Assembly: GCA_049999805.1 (NCBI GenBank)
Contig: JBNGIO010006162.1
Coordinates: 103,827 to 167,826, forward strand
Length of the DNA: 64,000 bases
Direction of reading: 5' to 3'
DNA from: Folioceros fuciformis
Lineage: Eukaryota > Anthocerotophyta > Anthocerotopsida > Anthocerotales
Made by a program: the position numbers and the translations under genes. Every line of letters starts with the position of its first letter. The first letter of the stretch is position 1. The notes under the pieces were generated by a model that was given only the letters and a program-made list of their open reading frames with translations, searched no databases and had not been told where the DNA came from. Of this stretch, positions 9,960-19,916 are shown one piece after another.

Positions 9960-11700
9960 ACCGAGTGAATGCTGTGTCTGGAAGGTATTAAAAGTCTGGA
10001 GCTCATATCGCAGTACCATGAAATGATGTGTCAAGTAAGTGGTGAGGTGGTGGGGTTGATGCCCGTCTTTTGTGGTGTCCACTGGCGAGAATGCGATGGG
10101 AGGACGTGTATCCTTGTCTGCTCTTGTGTTTGCAGCGAGTTCCAAGAGGTCTAGAAGGAGATTGCTTCCAAATCCTCCCCTCCCTAGTGTTCGCCTTCCT
10201 TACAGTTGGGGGATCTGTCATTGAGGCGGGAATTCCACCGCTCACGATACGTTCGGAGAGGTTCTGAGCTAGGGGACCGTCGGCTCAGAGCTGGCCGTGT
10301 AGATCGTTAATGTGAGACCTTATGTGCATATGATTTCCAAGTGAAGTCCTTGTCTACTGCGCAACCTTCGCATCAGCCACCAAGTGAGCCAGCAACTACA
10401 GCCCGTCAGGTACGCCTTAGCACCGAACCTGTGCACTGTAGGGGAAACTGCGAGGTGGCTATGGTTTATGGGATGCATTCCGCTTTAATGCAGTTATTCG
10501 TATCCCTTGTGCTTGAACGTACTTGTCAAGAAGGAACTAGGCTGGAAGTGGGCTGGTCATCGACTTCAGATTTGTGATCTGTGTTTTGTCTCGTGAACCG
10601 TCACAATATACTCAACCAGCATCCTTGGCCCCGGTAGACGTGCCTCTTGTAAGGTTGGTCCTGTGACAGTTGCTAGCCTACATGCAGCATATGGAAGCAT
10701 CAGGTCACCTGCCTGTAGAGGCTGTGTCCGACCCATGTGCCTGCCAACTGCTGGGAGGCGGTCTTGGGGTGTCCTCACTAGGCCTGGTGTCAATGGAACA
10801 GGCATTTCGATGCCCATGTATTAGCAGGGTTACTACAGGCCTCCTCCTAGTGGACAGACGCAGTTACTACCGAAGCCCCTACCAGTAATGCTTTGCAGGC
10901 TGCTGCACGGTTTTCCATCGTTGGCATCATTGTCTGGAGTACCAAGTGGTACAGTCTCCAGTCAGGTAAGCGTGGCCTTTGCAAATGCTCCTCCACCACC
11001 TATGGTTGCCATCCAACCTTACGTCCATGCGGCAGTCTTTTGAGTCCTTGACAGCGGCATCGTTCCCTGCCTCAAGTGCAGCTTCTACGCCGGTTGCTGC
11101 ATCATGGGACTGATACCACATTTGTCCNNNNNNNNNNNNNNNNNNNNNNNNNNNNNNNNNNNNNNNNNNNNNNNNNNNNNNNNNNNNNNNNNNNNNNNNN
11201 NNNNNNNNNNNNNNNNNNNNNNNNNNNGCAGTAGGCAAGTTTGCATATCCAGAAGGTAAAGTCAGTGCTGTGATAACCCCAGCAGCCAAGAATCCTCGGA
11301 GAAGCAATGCCCATGGTCAATCGTTTTTAGGTCCACTTCAGGGTGTAGGTGGTGGTGGTGGTGGTCCTGGATTTGCTTGTACGGTTTCGGCTGCCCCTCC
11401 ACACTCAACCCCTACAAAAGGGTTGTGGTTCCATGCCAGTGGTCGGAAAAGTGCTGGGGCCTTACAACTTTCAGTTTGTAACAGAATTGCCAGAGTCAGA
11501 ACATTAAATCGCCTCTGGAGCATTGGAGGATCTGCAGCAACCACTCACTTTGCCTCCAACAGGTGGCACTTTGGTCACATCTGGACTTTGGTCACATCTG
11601 GTGCTCATGAGTCTTTCCTGGTGGTGCAGTTGGTGTTTCTTCTCATTATGCGATACAAAATATGACCAAATTCTCTTGCAAGTTCTGTATCTATATGATG
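9960..11700 (+). other. Possible Pro/Ser/Gly-rich exon fragments around a 100-N gap
   Basis: Short plus-strand stretches look exon-like. One near 10342-10410 encodes STAQPSHQPPSEPATTARQ before a gtacgc donor. One near 10830-10965 encodes PPPSGQTQLLPKPLP before gtaagc. One after the gap, near 11228-11450, contains a Gly run (GVGGGGGGPGF). No continuous frame joins them, there is a 100-N gap at 11128-11227, and stops occur nearby. They may be exons of a low-complexity regulatory protein or remnants of one. I do not assign a function. Confidence 0.25.
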
Positions 11701-13015
11701 GATTTTGAATTCTAAACTTTCCTCCTAATAGAGAAAGTTTGGTATGTGATGGTAAAACTCTATCTATGGAACACTGCATGCTTAGAAATCCCTCATGAAT
11801 AAAACAAGAATAGGTACTAAGCACACTCCCTCATAGATGAAAATAAATTGATAGCAACTAAACACAAACTCACTCATAGGAACAAAACATGTGCATTTGG
11901 ACAGAAGCATATGTAGAATCCTTCCCATGGAGAAGGAGATGTCATTAACCACCAAGTTCCTCATGCACATGTAATTTTGACTATAACTTTGACTGTAACA
12001 ATGGTATATGAGAGCAGCCTCTCCCAACAAGATAAAATCCTCTTCCTTTGGTCAAATATGAACATGGTTGTACTCATGAATTGATCATGTTTTAAATAGG
12101 GTTGAATCCATGAGTTGCCTTGTTCATGTTGGAGGAATGTATTGTCCCTACAAAGTAGTAAGTAAAGTAAAGTGCATTCTTGAGTTGTTGAGAGGCCATA
12201 GAAGTGCAAATTTGGAGGGTAAGCCAAAGGCTAGACTGGGTAGAGGTATCAGTTACAGGAGATTTTGCAAGTACCATTTCAAATTAAGTTTTATAAGTTC
12301 TTGGCCAACGCATTTTCACAATTACGTGAAGTTTCAAAAGTTCCAAAATTAGTCCACCTAGCGAATTGTAATTTCCGCGTATGGTGAACTCTAGGAACTG
12401 CATATTTTCCACGGATTCTACCATCTTGTTTAGCCGCAGCCAACTGACCACGTTGGAGGTCGTTTGCAGGTAGTGCATGCTCCTTGATGATAAGTTCAGC
12501 AATAGTTGGAAATGGAAGATCACCGACAAATCAACTTGTCCGTGCCCACGACCGACGCAGGGTGCAATCAGCTATCATCCCTCACCTTCTGTACGAAGAC
12601 TTTCTTCGTGATTCAAGTTGTTGGTGCTACCTAGAGTCCGTGCTGTGGATTTACCGCGTCGATCAGGCTCTGTCGGACGGGGTTCAGACCGCACACGTCT
12701 GAAGGAGCTCCAAGATGTCAAGGAATGCGGGACTATCTGTTTCCTTGGTCATGCGCCGAGTTTGCTTGACACTACTCAGTCCACATCTACAGTTTAGGAG
12801 AAATATCTGAAATAGCACTCGGAAGCTTTAGGTCGATAGGCGGGTCAAAGTTAAACTCGGCTTCCGAGGAGTGCTGCTCGCCCACCACAGCACACTGATG
12901 CCTTCATAGTTTCGCAGCTTCGTTGCCACTTCCGGGGTGGAAGTGAGGGATGTCCACTGCTTCTAGAAATCAAGCACTTTCGAGCAGAGCCAACCCCTTT
13001 GCGTCCAGCCTGTAC
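11700..13015. other. Intergenic, no gene recognised
   Basis: AT-rich up to about 12400, then mixed composition. The open frames are short and resemble nothing known to me. The right end probably holds the 3' UTR of the F-box gene. Confidence 0.5.
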
Positions 13016-14434
13016 TCAAGGGAAGGAATCCAACCTTGGTTGAAACAGGCTTGGGCCCCCGTCCCTGAGGCTGTTCATGTGGAAAACCTTCCAGGACTTT
13101 GAAACCATATCGAAGGCCAGAGCATACTTCCAACCCACATTACTCGACTTGTAGTAGTTACACCTGTAGTGCACCTCCACATCGAGGCAGATTAAATCCC
13201 CTATGGCAACACCTCCACCCAGCTGCGCTTTGCAGTGATCGTCATCCCATGGTTCACCCAGTTCCGCAGATGTCTTGGCAACTTCCTCCCAAACCCCCTC
13301 CCTTTTATCAAGCTTCCATATTCCAAACATGAAATATGCACCACCATTCCAAAGGTCCCCTACCAGAAGCACGTCTTCTTTGTACTCCAGTAGCGCTGAC
13401 TGGGTGTGAAGATAGAGAGGAAGCATAACCTCACACTTCCTTGCAAGCTTCCCGTCAAGCAGGTCATACACAACAACTTGCTGGTCATCAGTATCCACGT
13501 AATAGAGCACACCCTCACTGGTGACCATGTACGAACCGCCAAAACAGGGAGCTCGGCTCGGATCACCTAGGAAAGTTTTCCACGAGTCTGCCTCTGAGGA
13601 ATAGACGTTGACAGTCCAATAAATGCAGTCCTCGTCTGTCTCACACACCACGATGACCTGGAAGGAATCCAATCCCGAATTGACGACCAGAGACGACTCC
13701 CAATACTGCTCGTCCTGTAAGGAGAACTCTGGCAATGCTTTCCAAACCCTCAAAATGGGATTACAGACATACAGCGCCACCTTGTTGTGCTTCCTGGGGA
13801 AGGTACAACAGCAAATCAAGCCTTTGTCTGCAGCACCGGCCGAAGATATACTGGTAGGGACGAAGGACAAGTCCAGTTTATAAACTGAGAGCCCTAGAGA
13901 ATCAACAACCTCTTCTTTGTTGGAAACCAGCTGGTACGCAGAGATCTGCGGAGCCGTCGGCACGCACTGCTTCAAAAAGGAGCTGGACGACATCAGAGCA
14001 AGCCAGCTTCTACAGACAGTGCGGAACCTAAAATTGCTGACAATGGGCAATTTTTGAAGCACCCTCTCCAAGATGTCCTCGGGCAGTTGGCTCCACAGCC
14101 CTGGATCCATCTCTTCCACAGTCTCGTTGCGCGTGCTTCCCAGGTCCCCACTCAGCATATTCAACACCAAATGCTTGTAGACTACAGCTTCCTCAACCTC
14201 ACTCTCGTCCTCAGACGCAGCTCCAACGCCTCCCTGCAACACATGGCACATGAGGTGCAGGTCTGAGTAGTCCACGTCACTGCTGTTCTCATCCAGTGCC
14301 GCTTCCATCACTTCGATCTCCTCATCCAGGAGGTGCAGCAGAAGGTGGTTGTGGATGTCATTGTCCTCGAACTCACTCGTCGTCGACTCGGTCTCCCACT
14401 CACTGCTCCCACTCTCACTCTCATCATTCGACAT
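13016..14434 (-). CDS. F-box protein, copy 1
   Basis: Intronless, 472 residues. The N-terminal 100 residues are strongly acidic (Ser/Glu/Asp runs). A canonical F-box follows at about residues 115-160: LWSQLPEDILERVLQKLP, then FRTVCRSWLALMSS, the motif that docks on SKP1 in SCF ubiquitin ligases. The C-terminal 300 residues have the VCNPILRVWKALPEF style motifs of plant F-box-associated beta-propellers, which recruit the substrate. A pre-F-box motif (YKHLVLNML) recurs in the F-box gene at 21.6 kb (HKHLMLHDL), so the two are paralogs; a third, broken relative is at 25.2-26.4 kb. The substrate is unknown. Start chosen at the ATG opening the acidic region; the F-box itself is secure. Confidence 0.85.
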   Translation of the reverse strand: MSNDESESGSSEWETESTTSEFEDNDIHNHLLLHLLDEEIEVMEAALDENSSDVDYSDLHLMCHVLQGGVGAASEDESEVEEAVVYKHLVLNMLSGDLGSTRNETVEEMDPGLWSQLPEDILERVLQKLPIVSNFRFRTVCRSWLALMSSSSFLKQCVPTAPQISAYQLVSNKEEVVDSLGLSVYKLDLSFVPTSISSAGAADKGLICCCTFPRKHNKVALYVCNPILRVWKALPEFSLQDEQYWESSLVVNSGLDSFQVIVVCETDEDCIYWTVNVYSSEADSWKTFLGDPSRAPCFGGSYMVTSEGVLYYVDTDDQQVVVYDLLDGKLARKCEVMLPLYLHTQSALLEYKEDVLLVGDLWNGGAYFMFGIWKLDKREGVWEEVAKTSAELGEPWDDDHCKAQLGGGVAIGDLICLDVEVHYRCNYYKSSNVGWKYALAFDMVSKSWKVFHMNSLRDGGPSLFQPRLDSFP

Positions 14435-15431
14435 TGTAACACCTTCCTGAAAACACCAGTCCTCACAGCACCTGGGCCGCCCTCACAAAATTAGCCACTG
14501 CGCTAGCGTAGCGCCGCACCAGCTGCACCGCAGAGCAAAAATAAATCAAAAGCCTTCAGAGTAAGCAAAAGGCAGTAAAATCCCTGAAAGGCCACCGCGA
14601 AAACCATTCGAAAGCCCAACCAATCTCCTGTCCAACCCGAACAGATCTAATGCGGACCTCATGCCGTTTGATTGCAAACAAAAGGCAGCAGCGAGACCTT
14701 CAACAACCTCCTCTAAAGCAGACACAAGTTCATTCCCGTCCAGCTACCCGCTCCAAAGCAGCCCGTGTTGCGCACGGCAATCGGGTTCGAGCAACACGAT
14801 ACACATCTCCCCTTCACCGTGAGGCATGCACGCCTGCTGTCAGCCATGCAGAGGACGCTAACCTAGAACGCAATACGGAAGCCCTAGAATCCCAACATCT
14901 ACGTATGCGACAAGCATCTCTCCCGACGTTCCACAAAACAAATACATACGACTCAACTCGTTCGCATCGTTTGATCCACACGTCTACGTTTTGTGTTCTC
15001 TGTTTACCTGCAGTTGAGTTTGCACCTTCCAGGTGAGAAGCTACCGTGAAGCCGAAGAAACAGGACGTGATGTGAAGCTGCAATGGAGATCGCACCACCG
15101 GGCTAAGGAAAATGTGTCCCTTAGCTGGAGGGCTAAGGAAAATGTGTCCCTTAGCTGGAGGGCTAAGGAAAAGTTGGCTTCTATAGCTTGGAGGGAAGAT
15201 GAAGGAGGAGAAGAAGGGGAGGCAGGGAAGAACAGGGATGCAACAGCCGCAGCTGATGGCAGTGGAAGATTGGCGGCCTACATTTTGATTGGCGTGCAGT
15301 GATGAACGTATTGGTGTGGTAAAGAAGGTGAAGTTGTGAAGGCTTCAGGGATCTCTGTCTCTCCCTGCTCTTGGAGCTTTGGTTGGCCGCCCTGCTCTGT
15401 GGCAGAGAGGCTGGGCTGAGTGTGCGGGATC
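14435..15431. promoter_or_regulatory. Divergent intergenic region between F-box and OPA3-like genes
   Basis: About 1 kb separates two genes transcribed away from each other, so both promoters should lie here. A 30-bp unit (ggctaaggaaaatgtgtccc, then ttagctggag) is repeated two and a half times at 15101-15176, about 255 bp upstream of the OPA3-like ATG, probably in its leader or promoter. No TATA box stands out. Confidence 0.4.
15101..15176. repeat. 30-bp tandem repeat
   Basis: Copies start at 15101, 15131 and 15161 (the last truncated). The first two are identical. Confidence 0.9.
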
Positions 15432-16314
15432 ATGATTTTGCCTGTGGCGAAGCTGGGGACGCTGCTTTTGAGAACTCTGAGCAAGCCCCTGGCAGCGCGG
15501 CTCAAAGCGCAGGCAGCAATGCATCCGAAATTTCGGGATACGATTGTGTCCATGGCGCAGGTGTGGTGGCGTGTTGACGTGCTGTGGGTTAGGCTAGACT
15601 GGTTTGCTTTAGCTTTGGCTTGGCTTGGCTGACATCTTGTGACATAGTGTGTGCTTTTTGGCAGGCGAATCATAGATTCACTGTGAATGTTCAGAGACGA
15701 ATTTATGGTCATGCGACGGATGTGGAGATCCGTCCTCTGAACGAGGAGAAGGCAATTCAAGCTGCCACGGACCTGGTTGGAGAGCTCATCGTTTTCTCGG
15801 TATGCCCTGGGAATGGCTTTGAATGGGAGTATGTGGGAATAAAACCCTAAGGTGTGTGCTTGCTTTGATTGCGGAATTGGACGGTGCCTGCGTCTCAGTT
15901 GTTCTGTTTGATGAAGACCGCAAGTCTTTCATATTCGGTTGATGGATTCCTCTTTTTAGTGACAGGTAGGAGGAGCTGTGGTTGTTTTTGAGGTATCGAG
16001 GAATGCAAGGTCCGAGGCACGGAAGGAGGAAACAAGGAAGAAAGAGCTTGAGGTATTCACATTTGATTTCAAGTGCAGAAGCGGTTGAGGAAGTGTGTGA
16101 ATGTAGGTTGATTCTCCTGCTGCCGAAGCTTCACTTGCCACATTGTGTCTGTTCTGGGCAGGATTTGAAGTCTAGAGATGAAGCTGCGATACAAGAAATT
16201 GAAGCGTTGAAGCAGAGGTTGAGTGATCTTGAACGAGCATCTCGAGGGCGTGGCATCACAAGTTGGCTACCAGGAGGCAGCGGGTCTACCGACACAGCAC
16301 CTGCAGGGGCATGA
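15432..16314 (+). CDS. OPA3-like mitochondrial protein
   Basis: I join four exons, 15432-15560, 15665-15799, 15966-16052 and 16162-16314, all in phase 0, giving 167 residues. The protein matches the plant OPA3 family along its length. The start is MILPVAKLGTLLLRTLSKP. Exon 2 has the hallmark RRIYGHATDVEIRPLNEEKA, then DLVGELIVFS. Exon 3 has the hydrophobic VGGAVVVFEVSR and a basic RSEARKEE stretch. Exon 4 is a short coiled coil (EIEALKQRLSDLERA) and a variable tail. OPA3 proteins are small mitochondrial membrane-associated proteins of unclear biochemical role; human OPA3 is linked to optic atrophy and methylglutaconic aciduria. Introns are 104, 166 and 109 bp. An in-frame GTG 12 bases upstream is not a eukaryotic start, so the ATG at 15432 was used. 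Confidence 0.88.
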
Positions 16315-17207
16315 ACTCATCTTGGAGGTGTACCATTGTCAGGTGCTTGCTCCTTTTAATGCCCCCGACGAACTCACATACGCAATCCTGGCAGTCGGGG
16401 ATAGGTGACAGGAGGGTTTGTGTTGACCTCCGTGGCCGCTCATGGTCCAATTTGAGCCATCGCTCCCCGCCGATGATGTTAGCGAGTCAGGATCCTAGCT
16501 TCCTGGGGGAGAGTTTATTAGCAACAGCTGAAGCTAACTGGCGTTTAAAGAAATTGCTTATTTTTGCGGCTCCTTAACTGGCCCTTCGTATTCGTATACC
16601 ATACTAATGCTTGCGTTTCCATACTCTGATACTTGACCCCTTTGCTCTCGGACTTCGTGGCATGGAGCGTAGTTGCCTGCTCTTTTGTCGAATAGTCGTG
16701 GTACTGATCAAACCAGGTGGGTGCACTTAAGGGGTTCTGAATACGTCCTTTCTGAGGGTGTGATGCTGGATGGTAGTGGACAGGACTGAAGGCAATGCCC
16801 GAGCTGGCTTGATGGCGGAGGCCACCATTGAGGGCAAGTCTTGGCAAGGAGCTTAGTCAACATTTGAGAGGCGCCCACGGATTTGAAGAACACTGGGGTA
16901 CTACAGCACAGCGGAAAGGAGCAGGCAGCGGCCCCTCTTTCCCCTTCTGTCCGTGCTTCCCGGCCAGTGTACTCTGTCGTCGTTACCATGCTTGCGTCGT
17001 AATAAGGAGCAGTACATTGACTCTCCGTTCCTTGTCGTTGTAGGAACCAGCCTTCCGTTTAGTAGGCCACTGTGTCCCACATGCATTCGACTTGTTTTCT
17101 GAGTTATGGAGAGAGGTGGAGCCCTGTTCAGATGGATACTTAGCCATCAAGTTAAGCAAGCGCAGTCAAAGAACATGAAGTACGTTTCTGAGGAATGCAC
17201 TATCTTC
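16315..17207. other. Convergent 3' region
   Basis: No gene is seen. The OPA3-like and PPR genes end towards each other here, so it should hold both 3' UTRs. Confidence 0.5.
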
Positions 17208-19916
17208 TCACGGCCGACCCTTGCAACTGCATGACCCAGCTTCGAACCGATGCACACGGTACCCATCCCTTACAACAATGTCTCTTCGTTCAAGCCTTGA
17301 CATGATCTCCGTGGAAGTGTGGCAGTCACTGCACATGCGTAGATTCTTCGTCACCACCAGAGGTGTCCCACTCGGAGTGTTCAGGAGGCCAAACGCCAGA
17401 GCCAACTTCTCAGCATGCCCACAAAGCACATCTTCCTTTTCCTTCTCACACACTGGCTTCAGCACCAACTTTGTGTGAGGTAAGTGGCCTCCTTCTTGCT
17501 TCACACGAGCATTCATGCGCTCCACCTTCAGCGCAATATCCTCTCTTCTCTCTCCCACCAGAAATCGATGCACCTCCCTGTTCACCTCAATGGTTGCCAA
17601 CGCAGCTTTCTTGGTAGCTCCTGCTTCCCTTCTCTGTGTTTCAATCCTGTCTACATCGGTCCACCTACCTGCATCTGCGTAGGCATTGGCCATAAGCACA
17701 TATGCAGGTGCCTGCGTGGGGTCCAGCCTGACAATGCTTTCAAAACACCACTTGGCCCTCTCTATATCCCCATGACTTTTGCAGGAATTCAGCAAAGACA
17801 CCAATCCTACCACATCACTTTGGCCCTCACATGACAGAAGCTTCTCTGCCTCTTGTAAATGGCCTGCACGGCCGAGAAGATCAACCATGCAAGTGTAATG
17901 CTCAACAGTAGGTATGATGCCATGTTTTTCAGCCATGGAATAAAAGTGCTTCCGACCCTCGTGGACAAGTCCCTCGTGACTGCATGCCACTAGAAGGCAA
18001 GTAAAGGTAGCATCATCAGGCTGAATACCAGCAGCTAACATCTCCTCAAAACAAGTCAGTGCCTTGCGGCCCTCATCACAAGTACCATAGCCAGACATGA
18101 GGGCATTCCATGTCACTACATCCTTTGTGGCCATCCTGTCAAATACCTGACGCGCATCTCCCAATTCCCCACACTTGGCATACATGTCCACCAGGCAGGT
18201 GCCCAGCAGTAGGTCATCTAGCAGCCCTCTTTCCACGATCTGCGAGTGCAGCTGCCTGCCCTTCTGTAAGGCACCAGTGCCTCCACAGGCCTTCAGAAGG
18301 CAAGCCAGAGCGACATGGTCAGCCAAAATGAGGCCTCCCTCCTCCATCTGTCCATAGAGAACAAGAGCCTCTTGCCCGAGCCCATGCTGTGCATAGGCAG
18401 CGATCAGCGTCGTCCATGTCACCACATCCCGTGTCTCCATACTGTCAAGAACCTGGCGTGCTTCTTCCAGTTCACCACATTTTGCATACCCAGCGAGCAA
18501 GGCATTCCAAGTCACCAAGTCTTTTGTGTTCAGGCTGTCGAAAACTTTGCGTGCATCTTTCAGGTTGCCACATTTCGCGTACATGTCCACCAGGCAGTTG
18601 CCAACAAACAGGTTAGTAGGGATGCCACTGTCCAAAACATCAGAGTGCACTTTCCTCCCAGACTCCAAGTCGGAGGCCAATGCACAAGCTTGGAGAGCAG
18701 CTACAAAGACGTGAGCATCTGCCTTCACTCCTGCCCTACACATCTCATGGTACAGTTGTATGGCCTCCTTAGGTCGCCCATGCTTAGCATATGCAGAGAT
18801 GATGGAAACCCAAATGAAGGCATTTGGTTTGCGCACCCTGGTGAACACATCCATGGCCTCTTGCAGACTACCTCCAGATGCATACATGCGCAAGACATGG
18901 TTCCCCAGGTATGCATCCGACTCGAACCCGAGTTTCACTACCAGCTCATGAACTCGCCGCCCCACTGCCAGATCCTTCTTTTTCGTACACAGTTTCAGCA
19001 CAGTGTAGAACAGATACTGGGGAATAGCAGAGTCTGCCAGCGCCAGAGATTCGAGGACTCCAACAGCCTCACCAAGCTTCCCCTGCTGACATAACGCGCT
19101 CACGATTTCCAATTGAGGCTTACCCACAGAGCTGGACTGGGACGAAGAGGCGCCACGACCCATCTGCGCATCCAGGGAAACGAGCTGCTCATCAACCCAA
19201 GCTGGCTTGAACGAATTGTTTAACCACAGCACCTCCCCGGACCCCTTACGCCGGAAGTCAGGCCTGCCGGAGCTCTTCTTATCCCGTCTGTTGTCCCACC
19301 ACATGGCAGGATCCAGAAAGAACTGCTGCCACAAGTGCTCCTGCTCCTGCTCCTGCTCCTTGCGACGACCATGGTTGTACAACCCGTCCCCATCTACCCA
19401 ACTCCCACCTTCTGGGCTCCTCTCACTGCTGCACCTGAAACCCATTTCCAACTCTGCACTCCTCCCAGACTCAGAACCACCCCGAGAGCTCGATTCCGAA
19501 GGAGAGGAGCCATGGCCCATCCGCATGTCCCAGGAACCCAGCTGCTCATCAACCCAGGCTGGCTTGAACATATTGTTCAACCACAACACCTCCCCGGAGC
19601 CCTTACGTCGAAAGTCAGGCGAACGAGAGCTCTTCTTATCGAGCCTGTTGTCCCACCACATGGTAGGGTCCAGAAAAAATTGTTGCCACAAGTGCTCCTC
19701 CTCCTGGCGACGAACATCGACGGAACCCCCTCCTCCACCCACACATTTTCTCGGCCAAGGAAGTGCTGGGTTTCTCACACTGCTGCACCTGGCGGCCTTG
19801 GTTTGCAGGTGTTGACATCCTGAACCCTCATGGACTGCAGCAGACCCCACAACAATCCCTCTACACACACCAACCTGTTGGGTCCACAACAGATCCGGTT
19901 GCCAGACCACGGACAT
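17208..19916 (-). CDS. PPR protein with a GRP-ending DYW (DYW:KP-like) domain and two PDF motifs
   Basis: Intronless, 902 residues. The N-terminus has two copies (about 76-122 and 195-241) of a motif HLWQQFFLDPxMWWDNR, PDFRRKGSGEVLWLNN, KPAWV. This resembles the PDF motif of plant organellar single-stranded DNA-binding (OSB) proteins. Residues about 270-740 are PLS-class pentatricopeptide repeats (for example VDMYAKCGNLKDARKVFDSL), then E1/E2-type repeats. The last 135 residues form a deaminase-like DYW domain with the zinc ligands HAE and CSDC, but the PG box reads KKAALATIEV and the chain ends CSCKGRP, not DYW. From memory of the family, KP-type PG boxes with GRP ends mark the DYW:KP class tied to U-to-C editing in hornworts and ferns. 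So the likely role is site-specific organellar RNA editing; the direction is inferred. Confidence 0.85.
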   Translation of the reverse strand: MSVVWQPDLLWTQQVGVCRGIVVGSAAVHEGSGCQHLQTKAARCSSVRNPALPWPRKCVGGGGGSVDVRRQEEEHLWQQFFLDPTMWWDNRLDKKSSRSPDFRRKGSGEVLWLNNMFKPAWVDEQLGSWDMRMGHGSSPSESSSRGGSESGRSAELEMGFRCSSERSPEGGSWVDGDGLYNHGRRKEQEQEQEHLWQQFFLDPAMWWDNRRDKKSSGRPDFRRKGSGEVLWLNNSFKPAWVDEQLVSLDAQMGRGASSSQSSSVGKPQLEIVSALCQQGKLGEAVGVLESLALADSAIPQYLFYTVLKLCTKKKDLAVGRRVHELVVKLGFESDAYLGNHVLRMYASGGSLQEAMDVFTRVRKPNAFIWVSIISAYAKHGRPKEAIQLYHEMCRAGVKADAHVFVAALQACALASDLESGRKVHSDVLDSGIPTNLFVGNCLVDMYAKCGNLKDARKVFDSLNTKDLVTWNALLAGYAKCGELEEARQVLDSMETRDVVTWTTLIAAYAQHGLGQEALVLYGQMEEGGLILADHVALACLLKACGGTGALQKGRQLHSQIVERGLLDDLLLGTCLVDMYAKCGELGDARQVFDRMATKDVVTWNALMSGYGTCDEGRKALTCFEEMLAAGIQPDDATFTCLLVACSHEGLVHEGRKHFYSMAEKHGIIPTVEHYTCMVDLLGRAGHLQEAEKLLSCEGQSDVVGLVSLLNSCKSHGDIERAKWCFESIVRLDPTQAPAYVLMANAYADAGRWTDVDRIETQRREAGATKKAALATIEVNREVHRFLVGERREDIALKVERMNARVKQEGGHLPHTKLVLKPVCEKEKEDVLCGHAEKLALAFGLLNTPSGTPLVVTKNLRMCSDCHTSTEIMSRLERRDIVVRDGYRVHRFEAGSCSCKGRP

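Noticed and set aside
15420-15431. Upstream GTG start for the OPA3-like protein
   Set aside because: GTG is not a usual eukaryotic start; the ATG at 15432 matches the family's N-terminus.
18315-19094. 259-residue plus-strand frame opposite the PPR gene at 17-20 kb
   Set aside because: Antisense shadow of the PPR repeats.
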